DNA from: Flagellimonas onchidii
GTDB lineage: Bacteria > Bacteroidota > Bacteroidia > Flavobacteriales > Flavobacteriaceae
Reading direction: 5' to 3'
DNA length: 64,000 nucleotides
Assembly: GCF_004804315.1 (NCBI RefSeq)
Contig: NZ_SRXX01000015.1
Coordinates: 28,168-92,167, forward strand
Part shown: piece after piece, positions 9,185 through 19,679 of the stretch
Layout of the letters: the number at the start of each line of letters is the position of its first letter
Numbering within the stretch: the first letter of the stretch is position 1
Program-made: the position numbers and the translations under genes
The notes under the pieces: generated by a model
Told to the model about the DNA's origin: nothing
The model's database searches: none
Seen by the model: the letters and a program-made list of their open reading frames with translations, nothing else

Positions 9185-11617
9185 TTATTCCGTTCGCAAA
9201 CTTTTTACAGGGTTTACAATAGCGGCTTTGATACTTTGATAACTAACGGTCAATACGGCGATGGATATGGCCATGAATGCAGCCAATAAGAATACCCATA
9301 CACTGATTTCTATCCGATATGAAAAACCTTCCAGCCACTTGTCCATCACAAACCACCCGAGTGGTAAGGATATGAGAATGGCCATCCCCACCAATCTTAA
9401 AAAATCTTTGGTCAATCGTAATGTAATTTGGCCAACGCTTGCACCCAAAACTTTGCGCACCCCAATTTCCTTGGTTCGTTTTTCTGCATTAAAAGCAGCT
9501 AGTCCAAAAAGTCCCAGACAAGCAATGAAGATGGATAGGATTGTAAATGTGATAAAAATTTGTCCTAGATTTTGGTCCGCTTCATAGGTAGAATTGAATG
9601 CATCGTCCATAAAGCGATAATTAAATGGCTGTTCGGGAGCAACCTTATTCCATATGTTCTCAATTGATGCGACGGCGGCTGAAAAATCACCAGCATTTAA
9701 CCTGACCGCCATAGCATCATTAGAGCTGCTTATTTGTAAACTCAAAGCTTCAATACCTCGTCTTAATGACTCGTAATGAAAATCTTTGATTACTCCGACT
9801 ACCGTTAAAAATCGAGGGTTCTCTGAACCTAGATCCCTTGATAACCTCATGCCCAATGCTTCTTCTGGAGTAACCCCCAAAATGGACACAGCCGTTTCAT
9901 TTAGAATTAATGCGGTTGAATCGGCCGCAAATTGTCTGTTAAAACCACGTCCAGCCAAAACTTCGATGTCAAGTGTAGATAGATAATCGTGATCAACACT
10001 CCAAATTTGCATGTTTATGGCATCTTCTTGGTTGAGAAGTCCCTCTTTCATAAAACTGGTATCGGTTCTAAATGAGGGAGTGGGCAAGAAGCCCGAAATG
10101 GTAGCACTTTTTACTTGGGCCAGTTGCGAGACCCGTTCTTTAAAAGAATGCAATTGAGGTCCGGCCGCAAAGACTTCCTCAACTATTAAAACTTGATCTT
10201 TAGTAAAGCCCAAATCTTTACTTTGGATATAGTTGAGTTGTTGATAGACCACTGCTGTGCTAATGATCAATAAAATGGAAATGGAAAATTGAAACACAAC
10301 CAGCATGTTTCTGACCTTGCTGCCGCCCACGGTTTTTTCACCAGAACCCTTTAGGACAGATATTGGCATGAATCGCGACATAAAGAAAGCAGGATACCAG
10401 CCCGAAAATAGAGCTAAAACCATGGTAGAAACCAACAATATTGCCCAAAAGGATGGACTTGTAAAAGGGATTTCGATGGCTTTGCCCGCCAGACTATTAA
10501 AGAGAGGTAAGACAAGTATGGCAAGAAACAATGCTAGAATCAATGACAAAAAGGAGATTAATCCAGACTCCATCAAAAACTGCCTCAAAAGAGCAACTTT
10601 TGAAGACCCCAAGGTTTTACGAATCCCAACTTCTTTACTTCTTTTTAGGGAATAAGCAGTGGAGAGGTTCATAAAGTTGACACAAGCCAGAACAAGCAGA
10701 AATAGACCTATAAAGGAGAGAATATAAATATTTTGTACACTACTGTTGGCGCTCATTTCCGCCTCCATATCGGAATGCAAATGAATATCCGTCAAAGGGA
10801 TGCTACTTAACTCATATCGGTTGCCGGAGGCTATAAATGCTTCCTCTGTAATTCCTGGGAAAAAACGCTGCGCATAGGGGATTACATATTTTCCCATCAT
10901 AGCTTGTAGAGGAGCTTGAAAATCCTGGATACGCGCATTGGGTGATAGTTTGATGAAGGTCGCATAGTTATGGCTGGTCCATTCATCAGTGCGAGAATCT
11001 TCCAATCCTGACATTGCTATAAAAACCGAACAATCCCTTAAAAGAGAATTTTTGGGCATGTCAGGTATAATACCCGTAACGGTATAGGTACCTGTATTGT
11101 TTAAAACCACTGTCTCTCCGATTGCTTTTGAATCTCCGAAAAGTTTTTGGGCAGAGGTTTCGGAAAGGATAAGTGTATTGGGTTCACTCAAAGCAGTTTC
11201 TTCGTCACCAACGGCAAGCTTCAGGCCGAACATCTCAAAAAATGAGTCATCAACAAAAGTTGCGGCATCTTCTTTTGAGTTTCGTTGGGTATCACTTCTT
11301 CTTATTAAGGTAGAACCAAGTGTGTTGAATCTTGTGGCTAGCTCAACTTGTGGAAAATCTGCCTCTAAAGCGGCGGCCATGGGTGCAGAAACTTCGGCCA
11401 TTTTACTTTCATTGCCTCCAAATTTTACATCTACGTTAATACGATGAATCCTTTCAGCATCTGTGAACATGGTATCAAAGCTTAGTTCATCATAAATGAA
11501 CAGTGCTATAAGCAATCCGCCAGTAATTCCGATAGCCAGACCAATAGTGTTGAGGCAAGTAAAAAAAGTCTGTTTTCTTAGACTTCGCCATGCTATTTTG
11601 ATATGATTTTTAAACAT
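9185..11617 (-). CDS. MacB/FtsX-type ABC permease, copy 5
   Basis: 810 residues. Coupling motifs are KEVGIRKTLGSS and KEIGVRKVLGAS; tail NPVKSLRTE. The predicted start is MFKNHIKIAWRSLRKQ, and copy 8 also begins MFKNHIKIA. The first periplasmic domain carries a long, polar stretch before the FtsX block (roughly residues 215-285). The stop lies 38 bp from the start of copy 4 and the start lies 21 bp after the stop of copy 6. Nothing marks the substrate. Confidence 0.92.
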   Translation of the reverse strand: MFKNHIKIAWRSLRKQTFFTCLNTIGLAIGITGGLLIALFIYDELSFDTMFTDAERIHRINVDVKFGGNESKMAEVSAPMAAALEADFPQVELATRFNTLGSTLIRRSDTQRNSKEDAATFVDDSFFEMFGLKLAVGDEETALSEPNTLILSETSAQKLFGDSKAIGETVVLNNTGTYTVTGIIPDMPKNSLLRDCSVFIAMSGLEDSRTDEWTSHNYATFIKLSPNARIQDFQAPLQAMMGKYVIPYAQRFFPGITEEAFIASGNRYELSSIPLTDIHLHSDMEAEMSANSSVQNIYILSFIGLFLLVLACVNFMNLSTAYSLKRSKEVGIRKTLGSSKVALLRQFLMESGLISFLSLILALFLAILVLPLFNSLAGKAIEIPFTSPSFWAILLVSTMVLALFSGWYPAFFMSRFMPISVLKGSGEKTVGGSKVRNMLVVFQFSISILLIISTAVVYQQLNYIQSKDLGFTKDQVLIVEEVFAAGPQLHSFKERVSQLAQVKSATISGFLPTPSFRTDTSFMKEGLLNQEDAINMQIWSVDHDYLSTLDIEVLAGRGFNRQFAADSTALILNETAVSILGVTPEEALGMRLSRDLGSENPRFLTVVGVIKDFHYESLRRGIEALSLQISSSNDAMAVRLNAGDFSAAVASIENIWNKVAPEQPFNYRFMDDAFNSTYEADQNLGQIFITFTILSIFIACLGLFGLAAFNAEKRTKEIGVRKVLGASVGQITLRLTKDFLRLVGMAILISLPLGWFVMDKWLEGFSYRIEISVWVFLLAAFMAISIAVLTVSYQSIKAAIVNPVKSLRTE

Positions 11618-11638
11618 GATTGTTGTTTTTTGACTGGT

Positions 11639-14026
11639 TTATTCCGTTTTAAGACTGTTTATCGGGTTGGTTTTGGCAGCCCTAATGGTTTGTATGCTTA
11701 TGGTAACAAAAGCAGTGATTACCATACCAAGGGCGACCATAACGTATATATACCAGTCAATAGGGACTTTATAAGCAAAATTCTGAAGCCAATATCCCAT
11801 GGTCCACCATCCAATGGGAATGCCAATTAGGGTGGCCAAAGCGACTATGGAAACAAAGTCTTTTCCGATAAGTAGCGCTATGGAACTTATTTGTGCTCCA
11901 AGGACCTTTCTAACCCCTATTTCTTTATTGCGTTGTCTCGCAATGTAAGTCGTGAGTGCAAAAAGACCGATCAAAGAAATTATAATGGCCACGACACCAA
12001 AAAAGGAAATTACTTTTTGCAGCTTACGGTATGAGGCCAATAATTGCTCAAAGTTGTGGTCCAAAAACGAATATCGAATAGGTACGTCGGGCACATTCTT
12101 ATTCCATATTTCCTCTATGCCTGTCAGTGTTGTTTGAATGGCTCCACCGTTGGCCTTGATTAAAATGGCCCCACCCGATTGGTATCTACATGCTTCGTTG
12201 CCTATAGTAAAGACCGCTGGCTTCACCTGTACCTCTGCGCCCATCACATTAAAATCATTGACTACCCCCACTATGGTCATGGGTTTTTCACAACCTTCAT
12301 AATATATGGTCTTTCCAAGGGAACTCTCTGATGAAATGAGTTTGGCCGTGGCCTGGTTGATAATTGCATTTTGTGTTTTTTGGTCAGATATGGAATTGGT
12401 AAAATCCCGTCCTTCTAAAAAATTGACATTGAGCGCTTTAAAATAATCCGTACTTACCTTTACTGAGGCAAATCGGCGCTTTTCGCCCGCTATGGTAAAG
12501 CCAATTGTAGTTGAGTCCACAAAGGAATCTCCTGGAACTTGGGTGGTTTTGGACACATATTGCACCCCTGCAAGAGAGCTAAGTTCATTTTTAAGCTTTT
12601 CAAACCCTTGCTCTCGAATATTTTGGGCAGCTTCGAGCCGAATGAGGTGCTCCTCGTTAAACCCCTTATCCCTTTGCTGCATAAATTGGAGTTGTTTTCC
12701 GACCACAACGGTTATGATGACAAAAAAACTAGCGACCACAAATTGAATAACAATCAATAAGTTTCGATATACCATCCCTTTTCGGCCTTTAACAGATATT
12801 CCCTTAAACACTTGGGCCGTATTGAATTTGGAAAGAAAAAATGCAGGATATAAACCAGACAAAAATATAATTACGAGCAAACACAATAGGGTTTGACCGA
12901 GCAAAGATGCAGCATAGCTTTGATGCCATAGACTTAGATCCGTCATAAAGAATGCATTGATACTAGGCAAGGCTAATTGTACCAGCATCAGTGCAAGCCC
13001 TAAGGCAAAGCAACAGATTAGGGTGGTTTCCATCATAAATTGAAGAATGACATGGGTTTTTCCAGCTCCCAACACCTTGCGCACACCTACCTCTTTTGAA
13101 CGATCCATAGCCTTTGCTATAGATAGGTTGTTATAGTTTACGGTACAAGTGACCATAAGCAACAAGGCAAGTAAAAACAATGCTTGAATGGTCTTGATGT
13201 GACTGTTGCCGTATTTTGGATAATTATGTAGCTGGGGAACGGCATCTGCGTACAATTTCTCGTAAGAATCTGATTCTAGATATTCTTCAAGGCTATACTC
13301 GTTTTTGTTCATGCGCTCTTTATAATAAAGCCTATTTATACCTTTCTCCAAATACGCTATGTCCAAATCGGATGATGTCTTTATATAGGTCTCATACGAA
13401 TAATTTTCCCAAAAATTATTGGTTTCGCCATAGGGATCTAAGACCAACAAATGTGCATCAAGATGCGAGGGTGTTGACGGTTGCTCCAAAACACCGGTTA
13501 TCACTGCTTCAAACGCACCGTATATTTTTATGGATTTGCCCAAAGGATCATCGTTTCCATATAGCTTTTGGGCCAGTTCCGTACTAATCACAGCTGCATT
13601 TGGGGCATCAAACACGGTTTCGACAGAACCTTTTGAGAGGGAATACGGAAAAACTTTAAAAAACAAAGAATCCACAACAATAGATCCTTTTTGAAAAAAA
13701 GTCCTGTTCTGGGCATCTACCTGTACTTCGTAATCCCCTGACGATTGAATGGCCGTACCAAAAGCCACATTAGGGTGTTTTTTGGTCAAAAACTTGGCCA
13801 ATGGAGCTGGAGTAAGTTCTTTTATATCATCCCCTTTTTTGATAGAAAGTTTATAGACACGATCAAGACTTTCATCCCAAGAATCATAACTTAATTCATA
13901 ATTGAGAAACAATAACATGATAATAAAACTGCTTAATCCTGCTGTTAACCCGAGAATGTTGACGGCACCTATCCCTTTGTTTTTCAGGAGGTTTCGCCAA
14001 GCAATTTTGATATGGTTTTTTAACAT
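11639..14026 (-). CDS. MacB/FtsX-type ABC permease, copy 6
   Basis: 795 residues and the most divergent copy: the tail is NPINSLKTE rather than SLRTE, and both coupling motifs are of GVRK type (KEVGVRKVLGAG and KEIGVRKVLGAQ). The first periplasmic domain contains a Tyr- and charge-rich segment at about residues 230-270. The protein starts MLKNHIKIAWRNLLKNKG, like copies 5, 7 and 8. The gap to copy 7 is 43 bp and contains a hairpin repeat. Confidence 0.92.
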   Translation of the reverse strand: MLKNHIKIAWRNLLKNKGIGAVNILGLTAGLSSFIIMLLFLNYELSYDSWDESLDRVYKLSIKKGDDIKELTPAPLAKFLTKKHPNVAFGTAIQSSGDYEVQVDAQNRTFFQKGSIVVDSLFFKVFPYSLSKGSVETVFDAPNAAVISTELAQKLYGNDDPLGKSIKIYGAFEAVITGVLEQPSTPSHLDAHLLVLDPYGETNNFWENYSYETYIKTSSDLDIAYLEKGINRLYYKERMNKNEYSLEEYLESDSYEKLYADAVPQLHNYPKYGNSHIKTIQALFLLALLLMVTCTVNYNNLSIAKAMDRSKEVGVRKVLGAGKTHVILQFMMETTLICCFALGLALMLVQLALPSINAFFMTDLSLWHQSYAASLLGQTLLCLLVIIFLSGLYPAFFLSKFNTAQVFKGISVKGRKGMVYRNLLIVIQFVVASFFVIITVVVGKQLQFMQQRDKGFNEEHLIRLEAAQNIREQGFEKLKNELSSLAGVQYVSKTTQVPGDSFVDSTTIGFTIAGEKRRFASVKVSTDYFKALNVNFLEGRDFTNSISDQKTQNAIINQATAKLISSESSLGKTIYYEGCEKPMTIVGVVNDFNVMGAEVQVKPAVFTIGNEACRYQSGGAILIKANGGAIQTTLTGIEEIWNKNVPDVPIRYSFLDHNFEQLLASYRKLQKVISFFGVVAIIISLIGLFALTTYIARQRNKEIGVRKVLGAQISSIALLIGKDFVSIVALATLIGIPIGWWTMGYWLQNFAYKVPIDWYIYVMVALGMVITAFVTISIQTIRAAKTNPINSLKTE

Positions 14027-14042
14027 GATGTTTGTTTTATGA

Positions 14043-14062
14043 CCCTTCGACTCCGCTCAGGG
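14043..14062 (-). repeat. Intergenic hairpin repeat inside the permease array
   Basis: Two bases differ from the copies at 6761 and 9160 (CTCC in place of CTGT on the plus strand), and both fall in the loop, so the CCCT/AGGG stem is kept. It lies between permease copies 7 and 6. Confidence 0.7.
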
Positions 14063-14069
14063 CAAGTTT

Positions 14070-16454
14070 TTATTCCGTTCTTAGGCTTTTGACAGGGCTA
14101 GTCAGCGCAATCTTTATGGTTTGATAACTTATAGTTAGCAAAGTGATGATCATAATGGAGATAATGGCGAGGGCAAACATCCACCAATGTATTTCGGTTC
14201 GGTAAGTGTATCCTTGGAGCCATTGTTCCATAAAGTACCATACAATTGGAGCGGCGATTACCCCGGCAATCAATATAAGTTTGAAAAAATCCACTGTGAA
14301 CAGGGCAAGGATATTTCTGACATTGCTTCCCAGCACTTTTCGAATCCCAATTTCCTTGGTGCGTTGGCCGACAAAGAATAGGATAAGGCCATATAGACCT
14401 AAACATCCAATAAATATAGCTAGTGCAGAAAATATTTTAGAAAGGAAAAGATATCGTTGTTCTGTCTGGTATTGTTCTGCAACCCTTTCATCCATAAAGC
14501 GATGTTCGTAGATATAACCAGGAAACGTCTCGGACCAAATCGACCTTATCTGATCCAAAGTTGAAGCTACATTTTGTGGGTTTATCTTTAGTGCGATTTC
14601 GTTATAAGTAGTTGGTCTTTGAACAATAAAGGCAGGACTTATCTCTTCTCTGAAATTGGCATTGTGAAAATTGTCGACCACTCCTACAATGGTACCTTTT
14701 ACATATCCTCCATTGGCCGTAAATTTTTTGCCCAACATTTCTTCAGGATTTGTTATTCCTAATTTTTCTCCGAATCTTTTGTTGACCAAAATCTCATGAA
14801 TGCTGTCACTTTCAAAGTAATTCCGACCAGCCAATAAGTCAATTTCAAACACTTCTAAATAGTCAATATCTCCCATTTTGTAGTTGATGGCGAATTCCTC
14901 ATCTTTTGGGTTGTTATGATATCTGGCATTTGTACTCCAATCATTTTTTGATGCTCCTGGACTGCTTAGACAGGCGGAAGCTTGTTTCACCCCTGTTATT
15001 TTTTCAAACCGTTCTTTTAAGGATTTGATTTTAACAGGCTCTATAACCGTTGGAATGCCGGTCATGACAATCGACTCGGTTGTATATCCTAAATCGGAGT
15101 TTATGGCATAATCCATTTGTTTGGAAATAATTATTGTAGCCGCTATAAGCGCAATGGAAATGGTAAATTGTGCTATTACCAATACCTTTCTTGTAGTAAC
15201 TCCTCCGGTGTCCTTTTGGTTTAGTTTTCCCTTGAGTGCTAGTACCGGAACAATCCTGGACATAAGCAGACCGGGATAGCTTCCTGAAATGAAAGACACT
15301 ATGACCAAGACTAAAAAAAGAAATCCAAAGATTTTCGGGGTGAATAGATCATCAAAGGTCAATTCCAACTGAAAAAGTTCGTTGAATTGGGCCAGAGAAA
15401 TGGCTGCGAAGAAAACTCCCAAAAGCATGGCAAATAGGCCTATGATAAAAGTTTCGGTCAAGAACTGCAAAAACAAATGTTTCCTATAGCTCCCCAACAC
15501 TTTTCTGACCCCTATTTCCCTAGATCGGGTAAATGTCTGGGCAGTAGAAATATTGATAAAGTTTATGCTTGCAATAATGATTAAGAACAGGCCAATTATC
15601 CCAAAGACCCATAACAATGCGGGATCCATTCCCCAATAGTCAGGATTAAAATGAACATCTGCCAAGGGCTGTAACTTGTACACATGCTTATTGGCAAAGT
15701 TTGGTCGATACTTTTTGGGGAGTTCAAGTAAAGTGTTCTCAATATCGGCTATGTTTTGATTTGGTTTTAAGAGAACTAGGCATTGTAGTTCAGAAGTGAT
15801 TCCATTCCAAGTTTCCATAGCTGCATAGTCTTCAAGGGGAATCAAGGTTTTAAAGGAAATGAATAAACCTTCAGTAACCATAGATGTTTTTGGAAGATTC
15901 TGAAGCACACCGATTACTTCAATAGTCTCACGATTATCCAAAACAAAGGTTTTCCCTAAAGGGTCAATGTCGCCAAACATTTTTTTTGAAGTGCTCTCAC
16001 TTATATAAGCGGTATTGGGCTCATCCAAAGTGCGTGTTCCCATTGATTTAACCAAGGGGAAATTCATAATTTCAAAAAAATCTGGTTCGGCAAATACAGC
16101 ATCTTCTTTAAGCTGGACCATCTGACCTCTGCAATCAATACTCAGCAAATTATCTTCCCAAGTATTTATTTTAGCTACTTTTTCGGCATAATCATAGTTA
16201 TCACGAAATTCCTTGGCAAAAGCAGGAGGGACTGATGGTTCATGGTCTATAATATCTGTATGCTCTTCCGTGACCACTCTATATATGCGATCTGCATTTT
16301 TATGTAACTTGTCGAACGAAAGGTGAAAGTTCAGAAATAGATAAATAAGAATGCTGCTTCCAAAACCAATGGCAAGCCCTAAAATGTTGATAGCTGTAAA
16401 GACCTTCCTTTTTCGAAGGTTTCGCCAAGCTATTTTGAAATGGTTCTTAAGCAT
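14070..16454 (-). CDS. MacB/FtsX-type ABC permease, copy 7
   Basis: 794 residues; coupling motifs REIGVRKVLGSY and KEIGIRKVLGSN; tail SPVKSLRTE. The last FtsX block has an unusual helix with FVGQRTKE in place of the commoner AE-R-KE just before the GIRK motif. The start is at MLKNHFKIAWRNLRKRK. It follows copy 8 by only 14 bp, the tightest junction in the array, so these two are surely cotranscribed. Confidence 0.92.
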   Translation of the reverse strand: MLKNHFKIAWRNLRKRKVFTAINILGLAIGFGSSILIYLFLNFHLSFDKLHKNADRIYRVVTEEHTDIIDHEPSVPPAFAKEFRDNYDYAEKVAKINTWEDNLLSIDCRGQMVQLKEDAVFAEPDFFEIMNFPLVKSMGTRTLDEPNTAYISESTSKKMFGDIDPLGKTFVLDNRETIEVIGVLQNLPKTSMVTEGLFISFKTLIPLEDYAAMETWNGITSELQCLVLLKPNQNIADIENTLLELPKKYRPNFANKHVYKLQPLADVHFNPDYWGMDPALLWVFGIIGLFLIIIASINFINISTAQTFTRSREIGVRKVLGSYRKHLFLQFLTETFIIGLFAMLLGVFFAAISLAQFNELFQLELTFDDLFTPKIFGFLFLVLVIVSFISGSYPGLLMSRIVPVLALKGKLNQKDTGGVTTRKVLVIAQFTISIALIAATIIISKQMDYAINSDLGYTTESIVMTGIPTVIEPVKIKSLKERFEKITGVKQASACLSSPGASKNDWSTNARYHNNPKDEEFAINYKMGDIDYLEVFEIDLLAGRNYFESDSIHEILVNKRFGEKLGITNPEEMLGKKFTANGGYVKGTIVGVVDNFHNANFREEISPAFIVQRPTTYNEIALKINPQNVASTLDQIRSIWSETFPGYIYEHRFMDERVAEQYQTEQRYLFLSKIFSALAIFIGCLGLYGLILFFVGQRTKEIGIRKVLGSNVRNILALFTVDFFKLILIAGVIAAPIVWYFMEQWLQGYTYRTEIHWWMFALAIISIMIITLLTISYQTIKIALTSPVKSLRTE

Positions 16455-16468
16455 GATGTTTGTTTTTG

Positions 16469-18850
16469 TTATTCCGTTCGCAAACTTTCGACAGGATTGA
16501 CCAAAGCGGCTCTCAACGCCCTGAATCCTGTAGTGCCCATTGTAATTAGCAAAGCCAAAATTGTGGCTATGGCAAATACTTCAAGCTTAATATTTGTTCT
16601 ATAGGTAAAATCTTTTATCCAGTCGTCCATAAAAAAGTACGTTAGCGGCCATGCTATCAAACTGGCAATGGATAATAAAACGACAAACTCCCTTGTTAGT
16701 TGAAAAGTGACGTTTCCAATGGAGGCGCCCAGTACTTTTCGAATCCCGATTTCCTTTGACTTTCGTTCTGCCGAGAAAGATACAAGACCAAAAGTGCCAA
16801 GGCAGGCTAGGATTATGGCCAGAATTGTGAACATGGTGAGGACTTCGGTAAACTTTTTCTCGGCTCTATATTGCTGCTCTACATCCTCATTTATAAAGGA
16901 ATATGAAAACTCCCTGTCCGTTACGAATTTTGAGTATACTGATTTGATATGTTCTAGGGTAGAAGGAATGTCATGGGGTTCTACTTTTGCATATACCCAG
17001 TTCAAATCTGAGGTCGACGGAAGGAAAATCGTAGGGGCAATTTTTCTATGGAGTGATTCAAAATGGAAATCTTTCACTATGCCCACTACTTCGAATCTTT
17101 GACCGTCAAATTCCATCCATTTACCTATGGGTTCTTGCCATCCCAATTGAGCTACTGCCGTCTCATTTAAAATGATGGACGAGGTGCCGTCTGATGAAAA
17201 ATCCTTTGAAAAATCACGTCCTTCTGACATTTCCGCTTCGACTGTTCCAAAAAAATTACGGCTGATTCCAATGATTTTCATTGATTTTCTTGCGTCCTCG
17301 TCAATGGGCACCCCTTCTGCACGATAGTTGGTACTGTTACTGATCCAACCTGGTATTTTCATATTAGAGGCACCGGCCTTGAGAATTGAGGTGTTGGATA
17401 AGAGATTGTTCTGGAAAGTATCTATTTTGTTGCGATCCATGGTTCTAAGCGGTATAGCCACCAATTGCTCCTTATTGATTCCTAGTTCCTTGTTCTTAAG
17501 AAAATCCACCTGATGAAAAACTATGGAGGTAGAGGCTGTCAGGCCAATGGAAATTACAAATTGTAGCACTACAAGCCCTTTTCTGAGGACTGGGCCAAAT
17601 CCTTCTTTGGTTTTGCCTCCCTTTAAGCTGTTTATAGGTTTATAATTGGAGAGGACAAAAGAGGGATAGGCTCCTGATAAAAGGGCTATGATCAAAACTG
17701 CTACGCCAATCACCGCTATGAACTCTAGACTAAGCAAAGTATTTGCCGTTATTTCTTTGGAAGCAAACTGGTTAAACTTTGGCAGTAATAGAAGGGTCAA
17801 ACAAAATGCAATCAATGTTGAAACAAGAGTCAGGATGAATGACTCGGACAAAAACTGTTTTACAAGACTCATTTTATGCGCGCCCAGTACTTTTCGCATG
17901 CCAATTTCCTTGGCCCGTCTTAAAGACCTTGCTATGGTCAAGTTCATGTAATTTATACTGGCAATAATTAGAATGAAAATAGCCACGCTGGAAAAAATGT
18001 AAATGTGGTTTATGTTTCCATTGGATTCTATTTCCGTTCCATTATCCGATTTTAGATGGATGTCCAATAGGGGTTGTAGAAACAACTTAAAGTTTCCAGA
18101 AGTAAGTGGGGATAAATGGTCGTCAATAAAGTTGGGAAACAAGGCTTCCATCCTTTTGGGTTGGACACCTTCCTTCACTTTAATATATACGTATTGGGAA
18201 TCCCAACCCACATTAGTAAACATGGCTTCGGGTACTATTTCTCTTAATGTTTGCTGTGATATAAGGAAATCGAAATGAAAATGGGAATTGGAAGGCATAT
18301 CCTCCATAATTCCACTTACCTGTAATTGCAACGCTCCATCCTCGACAGAAAACACCTTGCCCATGGCATTTGTATGGCCGAAATATTTTTTAGCTATAGA
18401 TTCTGAAATGACCACTTTATTTAATCCTTTTAATGCCTCGTTAGGGTTGCCCGAAATCAATGGAAAAGAAAAGATTTTGAAGAAGTTTCCATCCGTGATG
18501 GCCATCCGTCTTTCATCAAATCGTTTTTCTCCATAAGTGACAATTTCCGACATGCGTGCAATACGGACTAATTGTTCAACTTCTTCAAAATTTGATTTTA
18601 ACCTCTCGGCTGTTGGCCATGAATTTGTGGAATATGGTTCCCAGACACCTTGTCTCATATAGGCTGCTGCCACGCGATAAATTCGATCGCTACCCTGATG
18701 AAACTTGTCATAGCTCAGTTCATCCTTTATAAAAAGGAAAATCATAAGACAGCAGGAAAGGCCCAATGCCAAACCGGAAATATTAATAAGGCTGTATGCT
18801 TTTTCCTTTTTGAATACCCTGAACGCTATTTTAATATGATTTTTGAACAT
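16469..18850 (-). CDS. MacB/FtsX-type ABC permease, copy 8 (first in transcription order)
   Basis: 793 residues; coupling motifs KEIGMRKVLGAH and KEIGIRKVLGAS; tail NPVESLRTE. It is the permease nearest the ATPase gene, 61 bp downstream of it, with a GCCCT/AGGGC hairpin (18864-18885) in the gap. As promoter-proximal copy it should be the most strongly expressed if the array is one transcript with decay along its length. MFKNHIKIAFRVFKKEKAY replaces the usual AWRNL in the N-terminal cytoplasmic segment. Confidence 0.92.
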   Translation of the reverse strand: MFKNHIKIAFRVFKKEKAYSLINISGLALGLSCCLMIFLFIKDELSYDKFHQGSDRIYRVAAAYMRQGVWEPYSTNSWPTAERLKSNFEEVEQLVRIARMSEIVTYGEKRFDERRMAITDGNFFKIFSFPLISGNPNEALKGLNKVVISESIAKKYFGHTNAMGKVFSVEDGALQLQVSGIMEDMPSNSHFHFDFLISQQTLREIVPEAMFTNVGWDSQYVYIKVKEGVQPKRMEALFPNFIDDHLSPLTSGNFKLFLQPLLDIHLKSDNGTEIESNGNINHIYIFSSVAIFILIIASINYMNLTIARSLRRAKEIGMRKVLGAHKMSLVKQFLSESFILTLVSTLIAFCLTLLLLPKFNQFASKEITANTLLSLEFIAVIGVAVLIIALLSGAYPSFVLSNYKPINSLKGGKTKEGFGPVLRKGLVVLQFVISIGLTASTSIVFHQVDFLKNKELGINKEQLVAIPLRTMDRNKIDTFQNNLLSNTSILKAGASNMKIPGWISNSTNYRAEGVPIDEDARKSMKIIGISRNFFGTVEAEMSEGRDFSKDFSSDGTSSIILNETAVAQLGWQEPIGKWMEFDGQRFEVVGIVKDFHFESLHRKIAPTIFLPSTSDLNWVYAKVEPHDIPSTLEHIKSVYSKFVTDREFSYSFINEDVEQQYRAEKKFTEVLTMFTILAIILACLGTFGLVSFSAERKSKEIGIRKVLGASIGNVTFQLTREFVVLLSIASLIAWPLTYFFMDDWIKDFTYRTNIKLEVFAIATILALLITMGTTGFRALRAALVNPVESLRTE

Positions 18851-18911
18851 GTTTTTTTGATTAGCCCTTTGACTTTTACCAGGGCAAGTTTTGATTGATG
18901 AATAAACTCGA

Positions 18912-19607
18912 TTATACCATAGCTCCTATCTCTCTGTTCTTGCTTTCGGTTACGATTTGACCGTCAAATAGATTTACAACTCGATGCGCATAATGTGAAT
19001 CTCTGTCCGAATGCGTTACCATTACGATGGTGGTTCCTTCTTGGTTCAATTCGGTAAGCAGGTTCATGACCTCGATTCCGTTTTTGGAATCCAGGTTACC
19101 CGTAGGCTCATCCGCCAAAATCAATTTTGGGTTGGTGACCACTGCTCTTGAAATCGCTACGCGCTGCTGCTGTCCACCTGAGAGTTGTTGTGGAAAGTGT
19201 TTTTCACGATGCGCAATTTTCATGCGTTCCAAAACAGCTTTGACTTTCTGCTTGCGCTCCGATTTATTCATTTTTAGATAAATTAATGGCAGCTCTACGT
19301 TTTCATAAACGGTTAGCTCGTCGATGAGGTTAAAGCTTTGGAAAACAAAGCCTAGATTTCCCTTTCGCAATTGGGTGCGTTGACTTTCCTTGAGGCCGCT
19401 TACCTCATGTCCCGCAAACTGATAGCTTCCATCAGTGGGGTTGTCCAACATTCCGATGATGTTCAGCAAGGTTGATTTTCCACATCCTGAAGGTCCCATA
19501 ATGGCCACAAATTCTCCCTCCGCCACGTTTAGGTTTACACCATTTAAGGCAAGGGTTTCTACTTCTTCAGTTCTAAAACTCTTTTTAAGGTTCTGTATCT
19601 GTATCAT
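18912..19607 (-). CDS. ABC transporter ATP-binding protein, LolD/MacB type
   Basis: 231 residues, a bare nucleotide-binding domain of standard length. Visible motifs are Walker A GPSGCGKSTLL at about residue 39, a Q-loop in NLGFVFQSFNLI, signature LSGGQQQRVAISR, Walker B LILADEPTGNLDS and switch His in MVTHSDRDSHYA. The DEPTGNLD form is typical of the LolD/MacB/FtsE group, which pairs with FtsX-type permeases. It is the only ATPase gene within the array, so it presumably energises all eight permeases as a homodimer (inference). It sits between the adaptor gene (72 bp) and permease copy 8 (61 bp). Confidence 0.95.
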   Translation of the reverse strand: MIQIQNLKKSFRTEEVETLALNGVNLNVAEGEFVAIMGPSGCGKSTLLNIIGMLDNPTDGSYQFAGHEVSGLKESQRTQLRKGNLGFVFQSFNLIDELTVYENVELPLIYLKMNKSERKQKVKAVLERMKIAHREKHFPQQLSGGQQQRVAISRAVVTNPKLILADEPTGNLDSKNGIEVMNLLTELNQEGTTIVMVTHSDRDSHYAHRVVNLFDGQIVTESKNREIGAMV

Positions 19608-19679
19608 TTTTTGATTGTTATGCTGTTTAGATTCATAATTTAAAGACGTTGCTACTGTACACTCTGTGACAGTTGGTTT

